64,000 bases of DNA from WHSW01 sp963749365. GTDB lineage: Bacteria > Actinomycetota > Thermoleophilia > Solirubrobacterales > 70-9. The DNA lies in NCBI GenBank assembly GCA_963749365.1, contig CAVVME010000003.1, forward strand, positions 1,550,001 through 1,614,000, given 5' to 3'. Positions 6,734-14,951 of the stretch are shown piece after piece. The notes under the pieces are model-generated. The model made no database searches. It worked only from the letters and a program-made list of their open reading frames with translations, and was not told the DNA's origin. The position numbers and the translations under genes were made by a program. Each line of letters starts with the position of its first letter. Position 1 is the stretch's first letter.

Positions 6734-8998
6734 ATGCGAAAGGCAATGGAGGGCCGTGGGTTACGGGCGGGACTCGGGCCAAGGACGCTGCTTGCGGTGC
6801 TTGCCGTGCTGCTCATGGCCTCAGCGGTCGCAGCACGCGCCGATGCCTACGTCTACTGGGCGAACGACCAGACGGGCGCGATCGGACGCGCCAACCTCGA
6901 TGGCACGGGCGTCAAGCAGAGCTTCATCGGCGGCGTCGGCCCCGGCGGGGCCTACGGGCCGAACGACGTCGAGGTCGACTCCGAGTACGTGTATTGGGTG
7001 AACTACGGCACAAGTGCCATCGGGCGCGCCAGCCTCAGCGGCACCGGCGTCGACGACAGCTTCATCCCCGTCACCGGCGGCCTGGCGTCGGTGGTGGTCG
7101 ACTCTTCCCATATCTACTGGGTGAACCAGAGCCCTCCGTCCGCCGGGACGATCGGAAGGGCCAACCTCGACGGCACCGGTGTCGATCAGAACTTCATCAC
7201 GACAGCGGACAACGGGCCTCTCGGCTTGGCTGTCGACGCCGGCCACGTCTATTGGGCGAACCAGACCGCGGACACGATCGGCCGCGCGAACCTCGACGGG
7301 ACGGGCGTCAATCAGAACTTCATCACCGGCATCGATCGCATCAACTCGGTCGCGGTTGACGACGACCACGTCTATTGGACGGAATGGAGCACGGACAGCG
7401 TCGGCCGTGCGAACCTCGACGGCACGGGCATAAACCCGAACTTCATCACCGGGCCTTGGGCTCCGATCGACGTTGCGGTCGACGACAGTCACGTCTACTG
7501 GTCGGACCGGGGGGGCTGCTGGATCGGTCGCGCCAATCTCGACGGCACGGGTGTCAGCCTCACCTTGATCACACCCGGCAGCTGTACGGGCGGCATCGCT
7601 CTCGATTCCGGGCCACCACTGGCCCCAACGGCGGACGCGGGCGCCGACTACGAGACCGTCTCGGGCGCGATCGCCTTTCTCGACGGGTCCGGCTCTGCCG
7701 ATCCCGACGATGACCCGCTTGACTACTCATGGACCCAGACCTCCGGGCCCGCGGTGACTGTGAACGGGGCCGATACCGCGCTTGCGAGCTTCGTCGCCCC
7801 GACCGGCCCGGCGACGCTGGAGTTCGAGCTCGAGGTCTGCGACGGTGAGCCGCTCTGCGATACCGACCGGATAGTGGTCACGATCGAGGCTGCGCCCCCG
7901 ACGGCGATGGACGATCAGGCAACCGTCGACGAGAACTCGGGCGCGACCACGATCGATGTCCTCGACAACGACCTGGACCCCGGTGGGCCGCTGGAGATCA
8001 CCTCGGTCACCCAGCCGGAGAACGGCACGGTCGTCATCGCTCCCGACGGCCTCTCGCTCACTTATGAGCCGGCGCCCGACTACTGCAACGAGCCCGGAGA
8101 GCAACCGACCGACGACTTCACCTACACGCTCAACGGCGGCTCGGAGGCGACGGTCGCGGTCACCGTGACCTGCGCCGAGGATCCGCCCGATGCTCCGACG
8201 ATCACCGCGACGACGCCTGGCTCCCCGGCCAATAACAACTCCCCCACGGTACGGGGCACGCTCGGCGCCGGAAACCCGACCGAGGTCCTTATCTTCGCGA
8301 CCGCCAACTGTAGGGAGCCAACCCTCGCGCGCGCCACCGCCGCCGAGTTCACCGGCACCGGGATCGCGATCACTGTCCCTGACAACACCACGACCCCGCT
8401 CTCGGCGATGGCGATTGGCGAGTCCTACTCGGGATGCTCGAACACGATCTCCTACATCGAGGACTCTTCACCACCGAACACCCTGATCGACTCCGGGCCT
8501 AAGGGCCTGACCAACAATCCGTCGCCGAGCTTTGCCTTCCACTCGCCCCAGCCCGGCGTGAGCTTCGAGTGTCGTCTCGACCCCTCCGCCGGAGGGACCT
8601 GGGCTCCGTGCAGCTCGCCGAAGGGCTACGCCGGCCTCGCCCAGGGCCCGCATCGCTTCGAGGTCCGCGCGATCGACGCGGCCGGCAACGCCGACCCGAG
8701 CCCAGCGGTTCGGACCTTCAACGTCGACACGATTCCGCCCAACACCCTGATCGACTCCGGTCCTGCGGGCCTGACCAACAATCCGTCGCCGAGCTTTGCC
8801 TTCCACTCGCCCCAGCCCGGCGTGAGCTTCGAGTGTCGTCTCGACCCCTCCGCCGGAGGGACCTGGGCTCCGTGCAGCTCGCCGAAGGCCTACACCGGCC
8901 TCGCCCGGGGCCCGCACCGCTTCGAGGTCCGCGCGATCGACGCGGCCGGCAACACCGACCCGAGCCCGCCCGTGCGGGCGTTCAACGTTCAGCCCTGA
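6734..8998 (+). CDS. Secreted YWTD beta-propeller protein with Ig-like repeats
   Basis: 754 residues. A signal peptide (about 1-36, ending near ARA-DA) is followed by six LDL-receptor-type YWTD repeats of about 43 residues (about 37-300). Each carries YW followed by IGRANLDGTGV and NFIT. Then come a PKD-like domain (about 305-390), a cadherin-like/Big_9-type domain (VDENSG...DVLDND, about 390-485), another Ig-like segment (about 490-580) and two nearly identical 88-residue Ig-like repeats. No catalytic motif is seen; an extracellular binding or surface-structural role is inferred. ATG 6734 is preferred over ATG 6686 because the ribosome-binding site and signal peptide fit it. It is monocistronic, ending before the convergent tRNA. 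Confidence 0.85.
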   Translation: MRKAMEGRGLRAGLGPRTLLAVLAVLLMASAVAARADAYVYWANDQTGAIGRANLDGTGVKQSFIGGVGPGGAYGPNDVEVDSEYVYWVNYGTSAIGRASLSGTGVDDSFIPVTGGLASVVVDSSHIYWVNQSPPSAGTIGRANLDGTGVDQNFITTADNGPLGLAVDAGHVYWANQTADTIGRANLDGTGVNQNFITGIDRINSVAVDDDHVYWTEWSTDSVGRANLDGTGINPNFITGPWAPIDVAVDDSHVYWSDRGGCWIGRANLDGTGVSLTLITPGSCTGGIALDSGPPLAPTADAGADYETVSGAIAFLDGSGSADPDDDPLDYSWTQTSGPAVTVNGADTALASFVAPTGPATLEFELEVCDGEPLCDTDRIVVTIEAAPPTAMDDQATVDENSGATTIDVLDNDLDPGGPLEITSVTQPENGTVVIAPDGLSLTYEPAPDYCNEPGEQPTDDFTYTLNGGSEATVAVTVTCAEDPPDAPTITATTPGSPANNNSPTVRGTLGAGNPTEVLIFATANCREPTLARATAAEFTGTGIAITVPDNTTTPLSAMAIGESYSGCSNTISYIEDSSPPNTLIDSGPKGLTNNPSPSFAFHSPQPGVSFECRLDPSAGGTWAPCSSPKGYAGLAQGPHRFEVRAIDAAGNADPSPAVRTFNVDTIPPNTLIDSGPAGLTNNPSPSFAFHSPQPGVSFECRLDPSAGGTWAPCSSPKAYTGLARGPHRFEVRAIDAAGNTDPSPPVRAFNVQP
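8477..8995 (+). repeat. Two tandem 264-base coding repeats
   Basis: The unit starting at 8477 is repeated at 8741 with only scattered changes (for example CCTAAG against CCTGCG after the first 25 bases). The period is 264 bases, exactly 88 codons, so frame is kept. The two units encode the last two Ig-like domains of the YWTD protein. The near identity at DNA level points to recent duplication or ongoing gene conversion. Confidence 0.9.
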
Positions 8999-9034
8999 GC
9001 GCCCGCGACAGGTCGCCCACCCGACTGAGACCGG

Positions 9035-9048
9035 TCGCCGGCCGGCGA
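9035..9048. terminator. Perfect 14-base palindrome between convergent genes
   Basis: TCGCCGGCCGGCGA is fully palindromic and sits between the stop of the YWTD protein gene (8998) and the 3' end of the minus-strand tRNA (9071). A five-pair stem with a four-base loop could form on either strand. There is no T tract, so a bidirectional terminator role is only plausible. Confidence 0.35.
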
Positions 9049-9070
9049 TCTGATCCGCGGCCTCCCAGCA

Positions 9071-9144
<74 letters not shown>

Positions 9145-9235
9145 CGAGGCCCAGCTTAGGAGGACGAGCGGGGGATCGTCCACGCCTGGGATGCACGATC
9201 CGCCTCCGAGCCCGCCGAGCGATACTGCGCGGGCG

Positions 9236-9643
9236 ATGTCGCAGGAGAACGTCGAGGTCTTCAAACGCGCGTTTGACGCGATCAACCGCCGAGATGCCGA
9301 GGGGCTGCTGGCGGAACTCGACCCCGAGGTTGAGTGGCATTCGGCGATTCTGATGGCGATGGGCGGGAAACAGACGGTGTACCGGGGCCACGAGGGCGTT
9401 CGCGAGTGGCTCCGAGACCTCTACGAGACCCTGTCTGAGTTTCAAGCCGAGTACCCGGACATCCGGGACCTCGGCGACCGAACGGTCGCAATCGGCAGCG
9501 TCCGCGCGCGCGGCACGGGAAGCGAGGCCGAGATCGAATCGCCCCACGGCACGGTGACCGAGTTCAAGAACGGCAGGGGAATTCGGATTCGCACCTACCT
9601 CGACCCCAAAGAGGCCCTCGAAGCCGCCGGGCTCTCGGAGTAG
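9236..9643 (+). CDS. SnoaL-like (NTF2-fold) protein
   Basis: 135-residue cystatin-like/NTF2-fold protein. The N-terminus MSQENVEVFKRAFDAINRRD and the segments LDPEVEWHS, YRGHEGVREWLRDL and VTEFKNGRG are typical of the SnoaL-like proteins very common in Thermoleophilia. These bind or isomerise small molecules, but most have no known substrate. ATG 9236 is chosen because the family starts MSQENV; ATG 9191 in frame adds a Pro-rich extension. It is convergent with CapA (35-base gap). Confidence 0.85.
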   Translation: MSQENVEVFKRAFDAINRRDAEGLLAELDPEVEWHSAILMAMGGKQTVYRGHEGVREWLRDLYETLSEFQAEYPDIRDLGDRTVAIGSVRARGTGSEAEIESPHGTVTEFKNGRGIRIRTYLDPKEALEAAGLSE

Positions 9644-9677
9644 CTCCGCGGGAGCGGTCGCCTTCCCGGCGCAGCCC

Positions 9678-10844
9678 TCAGCGGGGCGGGACAGGCTCGA
9701 TCCCGTCGCCCTCGCCGGCGACCGCGATCGTGCGGGCTCGGGAGGCGGCAAGGGCCGGCGCGTTGGCCGGGTCGGCGGCGGGATCGGCCGGGAGGACGAC
9801 ATAGTCGTCCGGACGGACCCAGACCGGCACGTACTCGACCTTCTTCACCCGCGCCCGGGCGCCGTCGAGCTCGAATCGCAAGAGCGCGATCAGCCCGTCC
9901 TGGGTCGCGGCCGGCAGGCCCGCGGCGGCGCTCTGGTTGGAGACCAGGTTGCCCTCGCTGAAGACGACGTACTTGCCGTTGATCCGGCGGATCGGCTGCA
10001 CCACGTGCGGCCCCTGGCCGACGACGGCGGTGATCAGGTCCGAGCGCGTGAGCCGTTCGGCGACCTCGAGCTGGGACGGGTTAGGGGCACTCGAGTTCTC
10101 ATCGCCCCAGTGCAGATTGACGATCACGGCCTCGGCCCCCTTTGAGCGCGCCCGGCGCGCGTCGGCGAGGATCGCCTCGGCGCCGGCCTCGGGATTCGCC
10201 GCCGCATACTCCTCCAACACCCAACCGGTGGGGGCGGGGATCCCGTTGGTCGCATCGGTGTAGGCCAGATAGCCGAGCTTGGCCCCGTCGACGTCGAGGA
10301 TCTGCGGGTGCTCGGCGGCTTTCGCCGAGGGGTACGAACCCGCGTGCTCGACTCCCCGGTCTTCGAGTGCCGAGACGGTGCCGCGCACGCCGTCGAGGCC
10401 CTGGTCGAGCGAGTGGTTGGATGCGGTCGAGCAGGCGTCCCAGCCGCTGCGGCGAACCGAGGCCGCGAGCCCGGTCGGGGTGTTGAAGATCGGATAGCTC
10501 GTCGGCGGCCCGGGCCCCATCGGGGTCTCGATGTGACAGAGGCCGAGATCGGCGCCGCGAACGTAGGGAGCGATGCGCTCGAAGAAGGGTGCGAAGTCGT
10601 ACTCGCTGCCGTCGCCGTTGGCGAGCGCACGGTCGAGCAGCGGGCTGTGCATGAGCAGGTCGCCGCTGACCGAGACGGTGAACCGCTGCGGCCTCGGCTC
10701 ACTCTCGGGCCCCTCGGCCGCGGGGGAGCGCTCGGCGGCGCGCGGGGATCGGTCGCCGGAGTCCTCGACGACCAGCAACCAGGCCGCGCCCGCCGAGGCG
10801 ATCACGCAGACGATCGCGAAAGCGGCGGCGAGCCAGCGGCCCAT
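9678..10844 (-). CDS. CapA family protein (PGA_cap metallophosphatase fold)
   Basis: 388 residues with an N-terminal membrane anchor (about 5-27), a low-complexity Glu/Pro linker, then a CapA-type domain (about 54-360). Conserved features are VSGDLLMHSPL, DLGLCHIETP, STASNHSLDQG, VEHAGSYPS, VNLHWGDE and VGQGPHVVQP, the usual His/Asp/Asn metal sites of this calcineurin-like family. CapA proteins act in poly-gamma-glutamate capsule formation, but many homologues stand alone, and no capB/capC is present. It is the last gene of a tight minus-strand cluster, nine bases after the preceding stop. An extracytoplasmic location is likely. Confidence 0.85.
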   Translation of the reverse strand: MGRWLAAAFAIVCVIASAGAAWLLVVEDSGDRSPRAAERSPAAEGPESEPRPQRFTVSVSGDLLMHSPLLDRALANGDGSEYDFAPFFERIAPYVRGADLGLCHIETPMGPGPPTSYPIFNTPTGLAASVRRSGWDACSTASNHSLDQGLDGVRGTVSALEDRGVEHAGSYPSAKAAEHPQILDVDGAKLGYLAYTDATNGIPAPTGWVLEEYAAANPEAGAEAILADARRARSKGAEAVIVNLHWGDENSSAPNPSQLEVAERLTRSDLITAVVGQGPHVVQPIRRINGKYVVFSEGNLVSNQSAAAGLPAATQDGLIALLRFELDGARARVKKVEYVPVWVRPDDYVVLPADPAADPANAPALAASRARTIAVAGEGDGIEPVPPR

Positions 10845-10853
10845 CGGGCCCGG

Positions 10854-11543
10854 CTACTCCTCGTCGGGCTCGGGCTCGGGCTCGGCGTCGGCCTCCGCGT
10901 AGAGACTCTCGGACGCGAGCAGCTTCATCGACCGGCCCCAGAGCTTGACCTCGAGGAAGAGGTCGTCACCGAACCCGCTCACCGCGTCGACGGCGACGAG
11001 GGTGAAGCGGCCGTCGGCGACCGGCGCCTGGTCGAGCGGGTCGTCGTCGAGCTCGGCGGTCACCGCGACGGCGCCGCGGACCAGCGGCAGGCCCCAGATG
11101 AGGGTGATGTCCCCGCCCCGGCCGCCGTCGGTCCGCCAGCGGCCGATCACGTCGTCGTTGAGGTCGATCTGCCATTCGGGATTGGCTGCGGCGGTGACGT
11201 CGGTGAAGTCGGCCTTCGCGGCCAGGTCCGCGGGCTCCCCGTCCTCGCCCGAGAGCCCGAACGAGACCCAGCCGAAGTACTCGGCGAGCGCCTCCTCGCC
11301 GTCCTCGTCGGCCGTCGGCTCGGCGGCGCTGCCGCTCGCCGGCACGTAGACGCGCCCGCCCCAGCTGCGATCCGGAAACCACCTTACGGTCGCCGGATCG
11401 AGCGCCGAGCCGGCCTCGGAGGCGAGCGGCTCGCACTCGGCGGCGAACGCGTCCCGCAGCCGCTCCTCCCAGCGGCCGTACGGGCGGCCCTCCTGGGAGG
11501 CGTCGGCGACCGAGCGCGGGAACGGCCTGCGGATCGGCGCCAC
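10854..11543 (-). CDS. Hypothetical acidic protein coupled to AIM24
   Basis: 229 residues; I do not recognise a family. It starts with GTG at 11543, which shares one base with the AIM24 stop (TAGTG), so translation is probably coupled. There is no signal peptide or membrane helix. The N-terminal third has aromatic/Arg-rich helices (GRWEERLRDAF), the middle has strand-like hydrophobic stretches (FGWVSFGLSG, GDITLIWGLPLV), and the tail is strongly acidic (EADAEPEPEPDEE). A cytosolic partner of the AIM24 protein is only an inference from the coupling. Confidence 0.7.
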   Translation of the reverse strand: MAPIRRPFPRSVADASQEGRPYGRWEERLRDAFAAECEPLASEAGSALDPATVRWFPDRSWGGRVYVPASGSAAEPTADEDGEEALAEYFGWVSFGLSGEDGEPADLAAKADFTDVTAAANPEWQIDLNDDVIGRWRTDGGRGGDITLIWGLPLVRGAVAVTAELDDDPLDQAPVADGRFTLVAVDAVSGFGDDLFLEVKLWGRSMKLLASESLYAEADAEPEPEPDEE

Positions 11544-12274
11544 TAGCTGCCGCCGAGCAGGTTGCCGAGCGCCCCCGAGGCGCCGCCCCCGCCGGTCGGC
11601 GCGATCCGCCCCTCGGACGGCTGGATCAAGAGCCAGCCCTTGCCCGAGAAGGCGAGCTGGATCGTCTCCCCCGAACCGCGGCCGATCAAGGTCTTGACGT
11701 TGACGTCGGTCTTCACCGTGCTCGAGACGCCCTCCGACCAGGTGATCGCCGCCTGCGGGTCGGCGTAGGTGCTCTCGCCGTCGATCTCGATCAGCAGCGG
11801 CGTGCCGTCGGAGACCAGCGCGACGCTTCCCGTCCCCGAGAGCTGCATGTTGTAGAGGCCGCCGGCGAGCGCCCCGGAGGCCCCTTCGACCCGCTTGATA
11901 TCCCAGTCGATTCCCGCCTCGAAGGCGAGCACGTGCGGGCCGTTGGCGGTGATGCTCTCGTTCTCGAGCCGCAGCAGCTGGATCTCCTGCGCCATGTCGG
12001 CGAGGAAGATCTCGCCGCTGCCGGAGACCTTCATCAGGTCGGTGCCCTCGCTGGTCATCGCCTTCTTCAGCATCCGCGAGATCCCGCCCGAGCCCGCGTG
12101 CTCGAAGCGCACGTCGCCCTGGTAGGCGACCATCGAGCCCAGCTTCGCCTGGATCTCGACTCCGGCCAGCTCGACCTTGAGCAGCTTCGAGCTCTGCAGG
12201 CGAAACGCCTCGCCACCCTCGGTCTCCTTGAACTGGTCCAGCGCCTGCTCGATCGACATCGAAGCTCCCTTCAT
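11543..12274 (-). CDS. AIM24 family protein
   Basis: 243 residues with the AIM24 fold, a beta-rich trimeric barrel related to the TRAP RNA-binding attenuator. Typical segments are FRLQSSKLLKVEL, VAYQGDVRF, GSGEIFLAD, NGPHVLAFEAGIDW, SGTGSVALVSDG and GKGWLLIQP. The C-terminus is Gly-rich (GGGGASGALGNLLGG). Bacterial members are uncharacterised; the yeast member affects mitochondrial inner-membrane organisation. The start may be ATG 12274 or ATG 12259 (MSIEQAL). It is followed directly by the unknown acidic protein. Confidence 0.88.
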   Translation of the reverse strand: MKGASMSIEQALDQFKETEGGEAFRLQSSKLLKVELAGVEIQAKLGSMVAYQGDVRFEHAGSGGISRMLKKAMTSEGTDLMKVSGSGEIFLADMAQEIQLLRLENESITANGPHVLAFEAGIDWDIKRVEGASGALAGGLYNMQLSGTGSVALVSDGTPLLIEIDGESTYADPQAAITWSEGVSSTVKTDVNVKTLIGRGSGETIQLAFSGKGWLLIQPSEGRIAPTGGGGASGALGNLLGGS

Positions 12275-12292
12275 CTCAGTCTCGTCGGCAGA

Positions 12293-13111
12293 CTACCCGG
12301 ACGGCGGTCGCCCGCTGCCCTGCTTCGGCACCGCCCAGAGCCACTCCCCGATTCCCTGGCGGTACTCGGCGACGACCAGCTCGCGGTCGATCTGTCGCAG
12401 GCCGTGAACCGACCAGAGCTCGGGGAACCGGCTCGCCCAGCGCGGCTCGCCGTGCACGATCCGCAGCTCGTGCGAGCCGCTCAGCCGCCGCTCGAGCAGG
12501 GGCCGGCTGCCACCGTCGGCACCGTCGGCGCCGTGCAGCTCGACCAGCAGCGAGGCGCGCGCGAGCCAAGGCACCGCGTCGATGTCGACCAGCTCGGCCT
12601 CCGCGCCCTCGCAGTCCATCACCACGCAGATCGAGCGTTCGTCGAGCCGGGGTTCGAGCCCGGCGAGCTCGCCAGCCGTGCACAGGCCGCGCGCATCGAC
12701 CCGGGGCTCGACCTCGTTCAGCAGCGCGATCCTTCGCGCGGCGGCGCGCATCACCGGATCGGCCTCATAGGCGATCACCGCCATCTCCCAGACCGCGCGG
12801 CCGAGGCCGACCGCGTAATAGCCCTGCGCCGATCCGACGTTGACCAGCACCTCGGGCTCGGCGGCGATGATCTCCTCAATGATCGGGTCGAGCTCGCACT
12901 CGAAGCTGCCCGCGACGTAGGGCCCGGGGAAGAGCCCGCGGGGCACGAGTCCGCGCGGGTAGAGCATCCCCGCGAACGGGCCCCGCAGGACCCCGCAGCG
13001 GGTCTGGCGCGCGATCTGCACGCTCGCGTAGGCGGCGGGCGAGCTGAGCCAGGTGGCGCACTCGCGCAACTCCGTCCACAGGCCCCGCGACCCGGCGTCG
13101 TTTCGACTCAT
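12293..13111 (-). CDS. FkbM-like SAM-dependent methyltransferase
   Basis: 272 residues. A Rossmann-type methyltransferase core is visible: motif I VLVNVGSAQGYYAVGLGR (about residues 88-105), an acidic Glu after the second strand (VIAYEAD) and the FkbM-type VVMDCEGAEAEL (about 162-174). The about 75-residue N-terminal extension is rich in Gly/Pro/Arg. FkbM members O-methylate sugars, lipids or polyketides; the substrate is unknown, although the adjacent GalT suggests a sugar. ATG 13111 overlaps the galT stop by four bases (ATGA), so the two are coupled. Confidence 0.65.
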   Translation of the reverse strand: MSRNDAGSRGLWTELRECATWLSSPAAYASVQIARQTRCGVLRGPFAGMLYPRGLVPRGLFPGPYVAGSFECELDPIIEEIIAAEPEVLVNVGSAQGYYAVGLGRAVWEMAVIAYEADPVMRAAARRIALLNEVEPRVDARGLCTAGELAGLEPRLDERSICVVMDCEGAEAELVDIDAVPWLARASLLVELHGADGADGGSRPLLERRLSGSHELRIVHGEPRWASRFPELWSVHGLRQIDRELVVAEYRQGIGEWLWAVPKQGSGRPPSG

Positions 13112-14169
13112 TGCGGGCCCTCCGCGAGCGCCGCCCGCAGGTCGGCCGCGGCGCGCTCTGGAGGGTAGGTGTTGATCTCGACCCCGGTGCCGAGCTCGAA
13201 CCCCGCCCGGGTGGCGAGCCGCGGGAGGATGTCGATGTGCCAGCAGAACTCGCCCGCTCCACGGGGGGCGGTGCGAACCCAGAGGTTGAGCTGCGGCACC
13301 CCGCCGAGCGCCGCGCCGAGCGCGCCGAGCGCCGTGGCGAGCATCGCCGCGCCCCGATCGTCATCCTCGAAGCGCGCCTGCGGTGTGCGCGGGATCACCC
13401 GCAGCTCGAAGGGCGAGCGCGACGCCCACGGGCAGATCAGCAGAGTCTCGTCGTCGACGGCGACCAGGCGCTCGCGCCGACGCGTCTCCTCGGTCGCGAC
13501 GTCGGCGAGCAGGTGGCCCCCTGTGGTCCGTTCGTGGTAGGCCGTGGCGCGTTCGCGTTCGCGCGCGATCTCGGCCGGGACGAAGTTGAGCGCATAAAGC
13601 TGGGCGTGGGTGTGCTCGAGCGAGGCCCCGGCCTCGGGCCCCTCGTTGACGATCAGGTGCACGCAGGCCGCGTCGGGGTGGGCACGCATGCGAGCCCGCC
13701 AGGCATCAACGGCGGCGGCGAGGCCGAACGCGGAGAGCTGGGCGAGCGAGGTCGCGTGAGCGGGCGCGCCGACGATCACCTCGTGCGCCCCGACGGCAGT
13801 CTGGGAGCGAAACAGATCGAGCTGGCCACGGGTCGCCGCGCCGAGCGGGTCGATCGAGCTCGCGATCCCGGTTTCGGGCTCGCCGCTCCCCGCTCGCCGC
13901 CCGCCGCTCGAGTCGAGGGCCGGGTAGAGGTTGGGCACCGAGCGGGCGGTCCAACCGGGGCTGTTCGGCTCGCCGCCATCGGGGCGCTCGGCCCAGACCT
14001 CGGGCGGTGTGCGGTCCTCGCGGCCCTCGCAGAAGGGACAGCTCCGCTCGGCGTCGGGGCGCGGCTCGGGCGCCGCGGCCGCGAACGCGTCCGGGCGCTC
14101 CGCTCGGCCGGGGGCGAGGATCGCCCGCAGGCCGGTGAGTTGGTCGATCCGGACCTCGGGAGCGGTCAG
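13108..14169 (-). CDS. galT: Galactose-1-phosphate uridylyltransferase (probable CTG start)
   Basis: Leloir-pathway enzyme exchanging UMP between UDP-glucose and galactose-1-phosphate. The active-site motif is EHTHAQL (HxHxQ), with a zinc-type CPFCEG near residue 44 and FCWHIDILPR at the C-terminus. The first ATG/GTG/TTG in frame is GTG 13938, which would remove 77 residues including CPFC and the conserved PEVRIDQLTG start. The open frame continues to a CTG at 14169-14167 that overlaps the slipin stop as CTGA, exactly like the ATGA/GTGA overlaps elsewhere here. From CTG the protein has 353 residues, normal for GalT. Confidence 0.88.
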   Translation of the reverse strand: MTAPEVRIDQLTGLRAILAPGRAERPDAFAAAAPEPRPDAERSCPFCEGREDRTPPEVWAERPDGGEPNSPGWTARSVPNLYPALDSSGGRRAGSGEPETGIASSIDPLGAATRGQLDLFRSQTAVGAHEVIVGAPAHATSLAQLSAFGLAAAVDAWRARMRAHPDAACVHLIVNEGPEAGASLEHTHAQLYALNFVPAEIARERERATAYHERTTGGHLLADVATEETRRRERLVAVDDETLLICPWASRSPFELRVIPRTPQARFEDDDRGAAMLATALGALGAALGGVPQLNLWVRTAPRGAGEFCWHIDILPRLATRAGFELGTGVEINTYPPERAAADLRAALAEGPQ

Positions 14170-14951
14170 GACGGCTCGTCGCTGCCGGCGCCGCCGGAGG
14201 TGCCGGTGAACTTGCTGAACGCGCTCATCATCTCGATCGGGACCGGGAAGACGATCGTCGTGTTCTGGTTCACGCCCATCTCGAGCAGCGTCTGCAGATA
14301 GCGGAGCTGGAGCGTGGCCGGGTGGCGCCCGATGATGCCGGCCGCCTGGGAGAGTTTCTCGGCCGCCTGGAACTCGCCGTCGGCAGCGATGATCTTCGCC
14401 CGCCGCTCGCGCTCGGCCTCGGCCTGGCGCGACATCGCCCGCTGCATGTCGGCGGGCAGCTCGACGTCCTTGACCTCGACCGTCGAGACCTTGATCCCCC
14501 AGGGCTCGGTCTGCTCGTCGATGATCTGCTGCAGTTCGATGTTGAGCCGCTCGCGCTCGGAGAGCAGCGCGTCGAGCTCGGCCTTGCCGAGCACCGAGCG
14601 CAGCGTCGTCTGGGCGATCTGGGAGGTGGCGAGGAGGTAGTTCTCGACCTCGGTGACTGCCTTGTTCGGGTCGACGACGCGGAAGTAAGCGACAGCGTTG
14701 ACGCGCACCGTGACGTTGTCCTTGGTGATCACCTCCTGCGGCGGGACGTTCAAAGTCACCGTTCGCAGGTCGATCCGGACCATCTGGTCGATGATCGGGA
14801 TCAGGAGGATCAGGCCGGGGCCCTTCTGGGCGATCAGGCGCCCGAGTCGGAAGATCACTCCGCGCTCGTACTCGCGCAGGATCCTGATCGCCGTGGCGAG
14901 GATGAAAAGGACGAAGACGGCGATAACGCCGGCGACGATCAGTCCGACCAT
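14166..14951 (-). CDS. Slipin/stomatin-like SPFH protein
   Basis: 261 residues. An N-terminal hydrophobic hairpin (about 2-22) is followed by the SPFH/Band 7 domain: IREYERGVIFRLGR, KGPGLILLIPIID, VRIDLRTVTLNVPPQEVITKDN and the coiled-coil Ala/Glu/Arg-rich segment RQAEAERERRAKIIAADGE. Slipins form membrane ring oligomers and are cleaved by their partner NfeD-type protease, which is encoded immediately upstream (stop 14952, start 14951). Downstream it overlaps galT. Localisation is the cytoplasmic membrane. Confidence 0.93.
   Translation of the reverse strand: MVGLIVAGVIAVFVLFILATAIRILREYERGVIFRLGRLIAQKGPGLILLIPIIDQMVRIDLRTVTLNVPPQEVITKDNVTVRVNAVAYFRVVDPNKAVTEVENYLLATSQIAQTTLRSVLGKAELDALLSERERLNIELQQIIDEQTEPWGIKVSTVEVKDVELPADMQRAMSRQAEAERERRAKIIAADGEFQAAEKLSQAAGIIGRHPATLQLRYLQTLLEMGVNQNTTIVFPVPIEMMSAFSKFTGTSGGAGSDEPS

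Noticed and set aside
9678..10844. CapA as part of a capsule operon
   Set aside because: No capB, capC or PgsE partners; the neighbours are AIM24 and the NfeD-slipin group.
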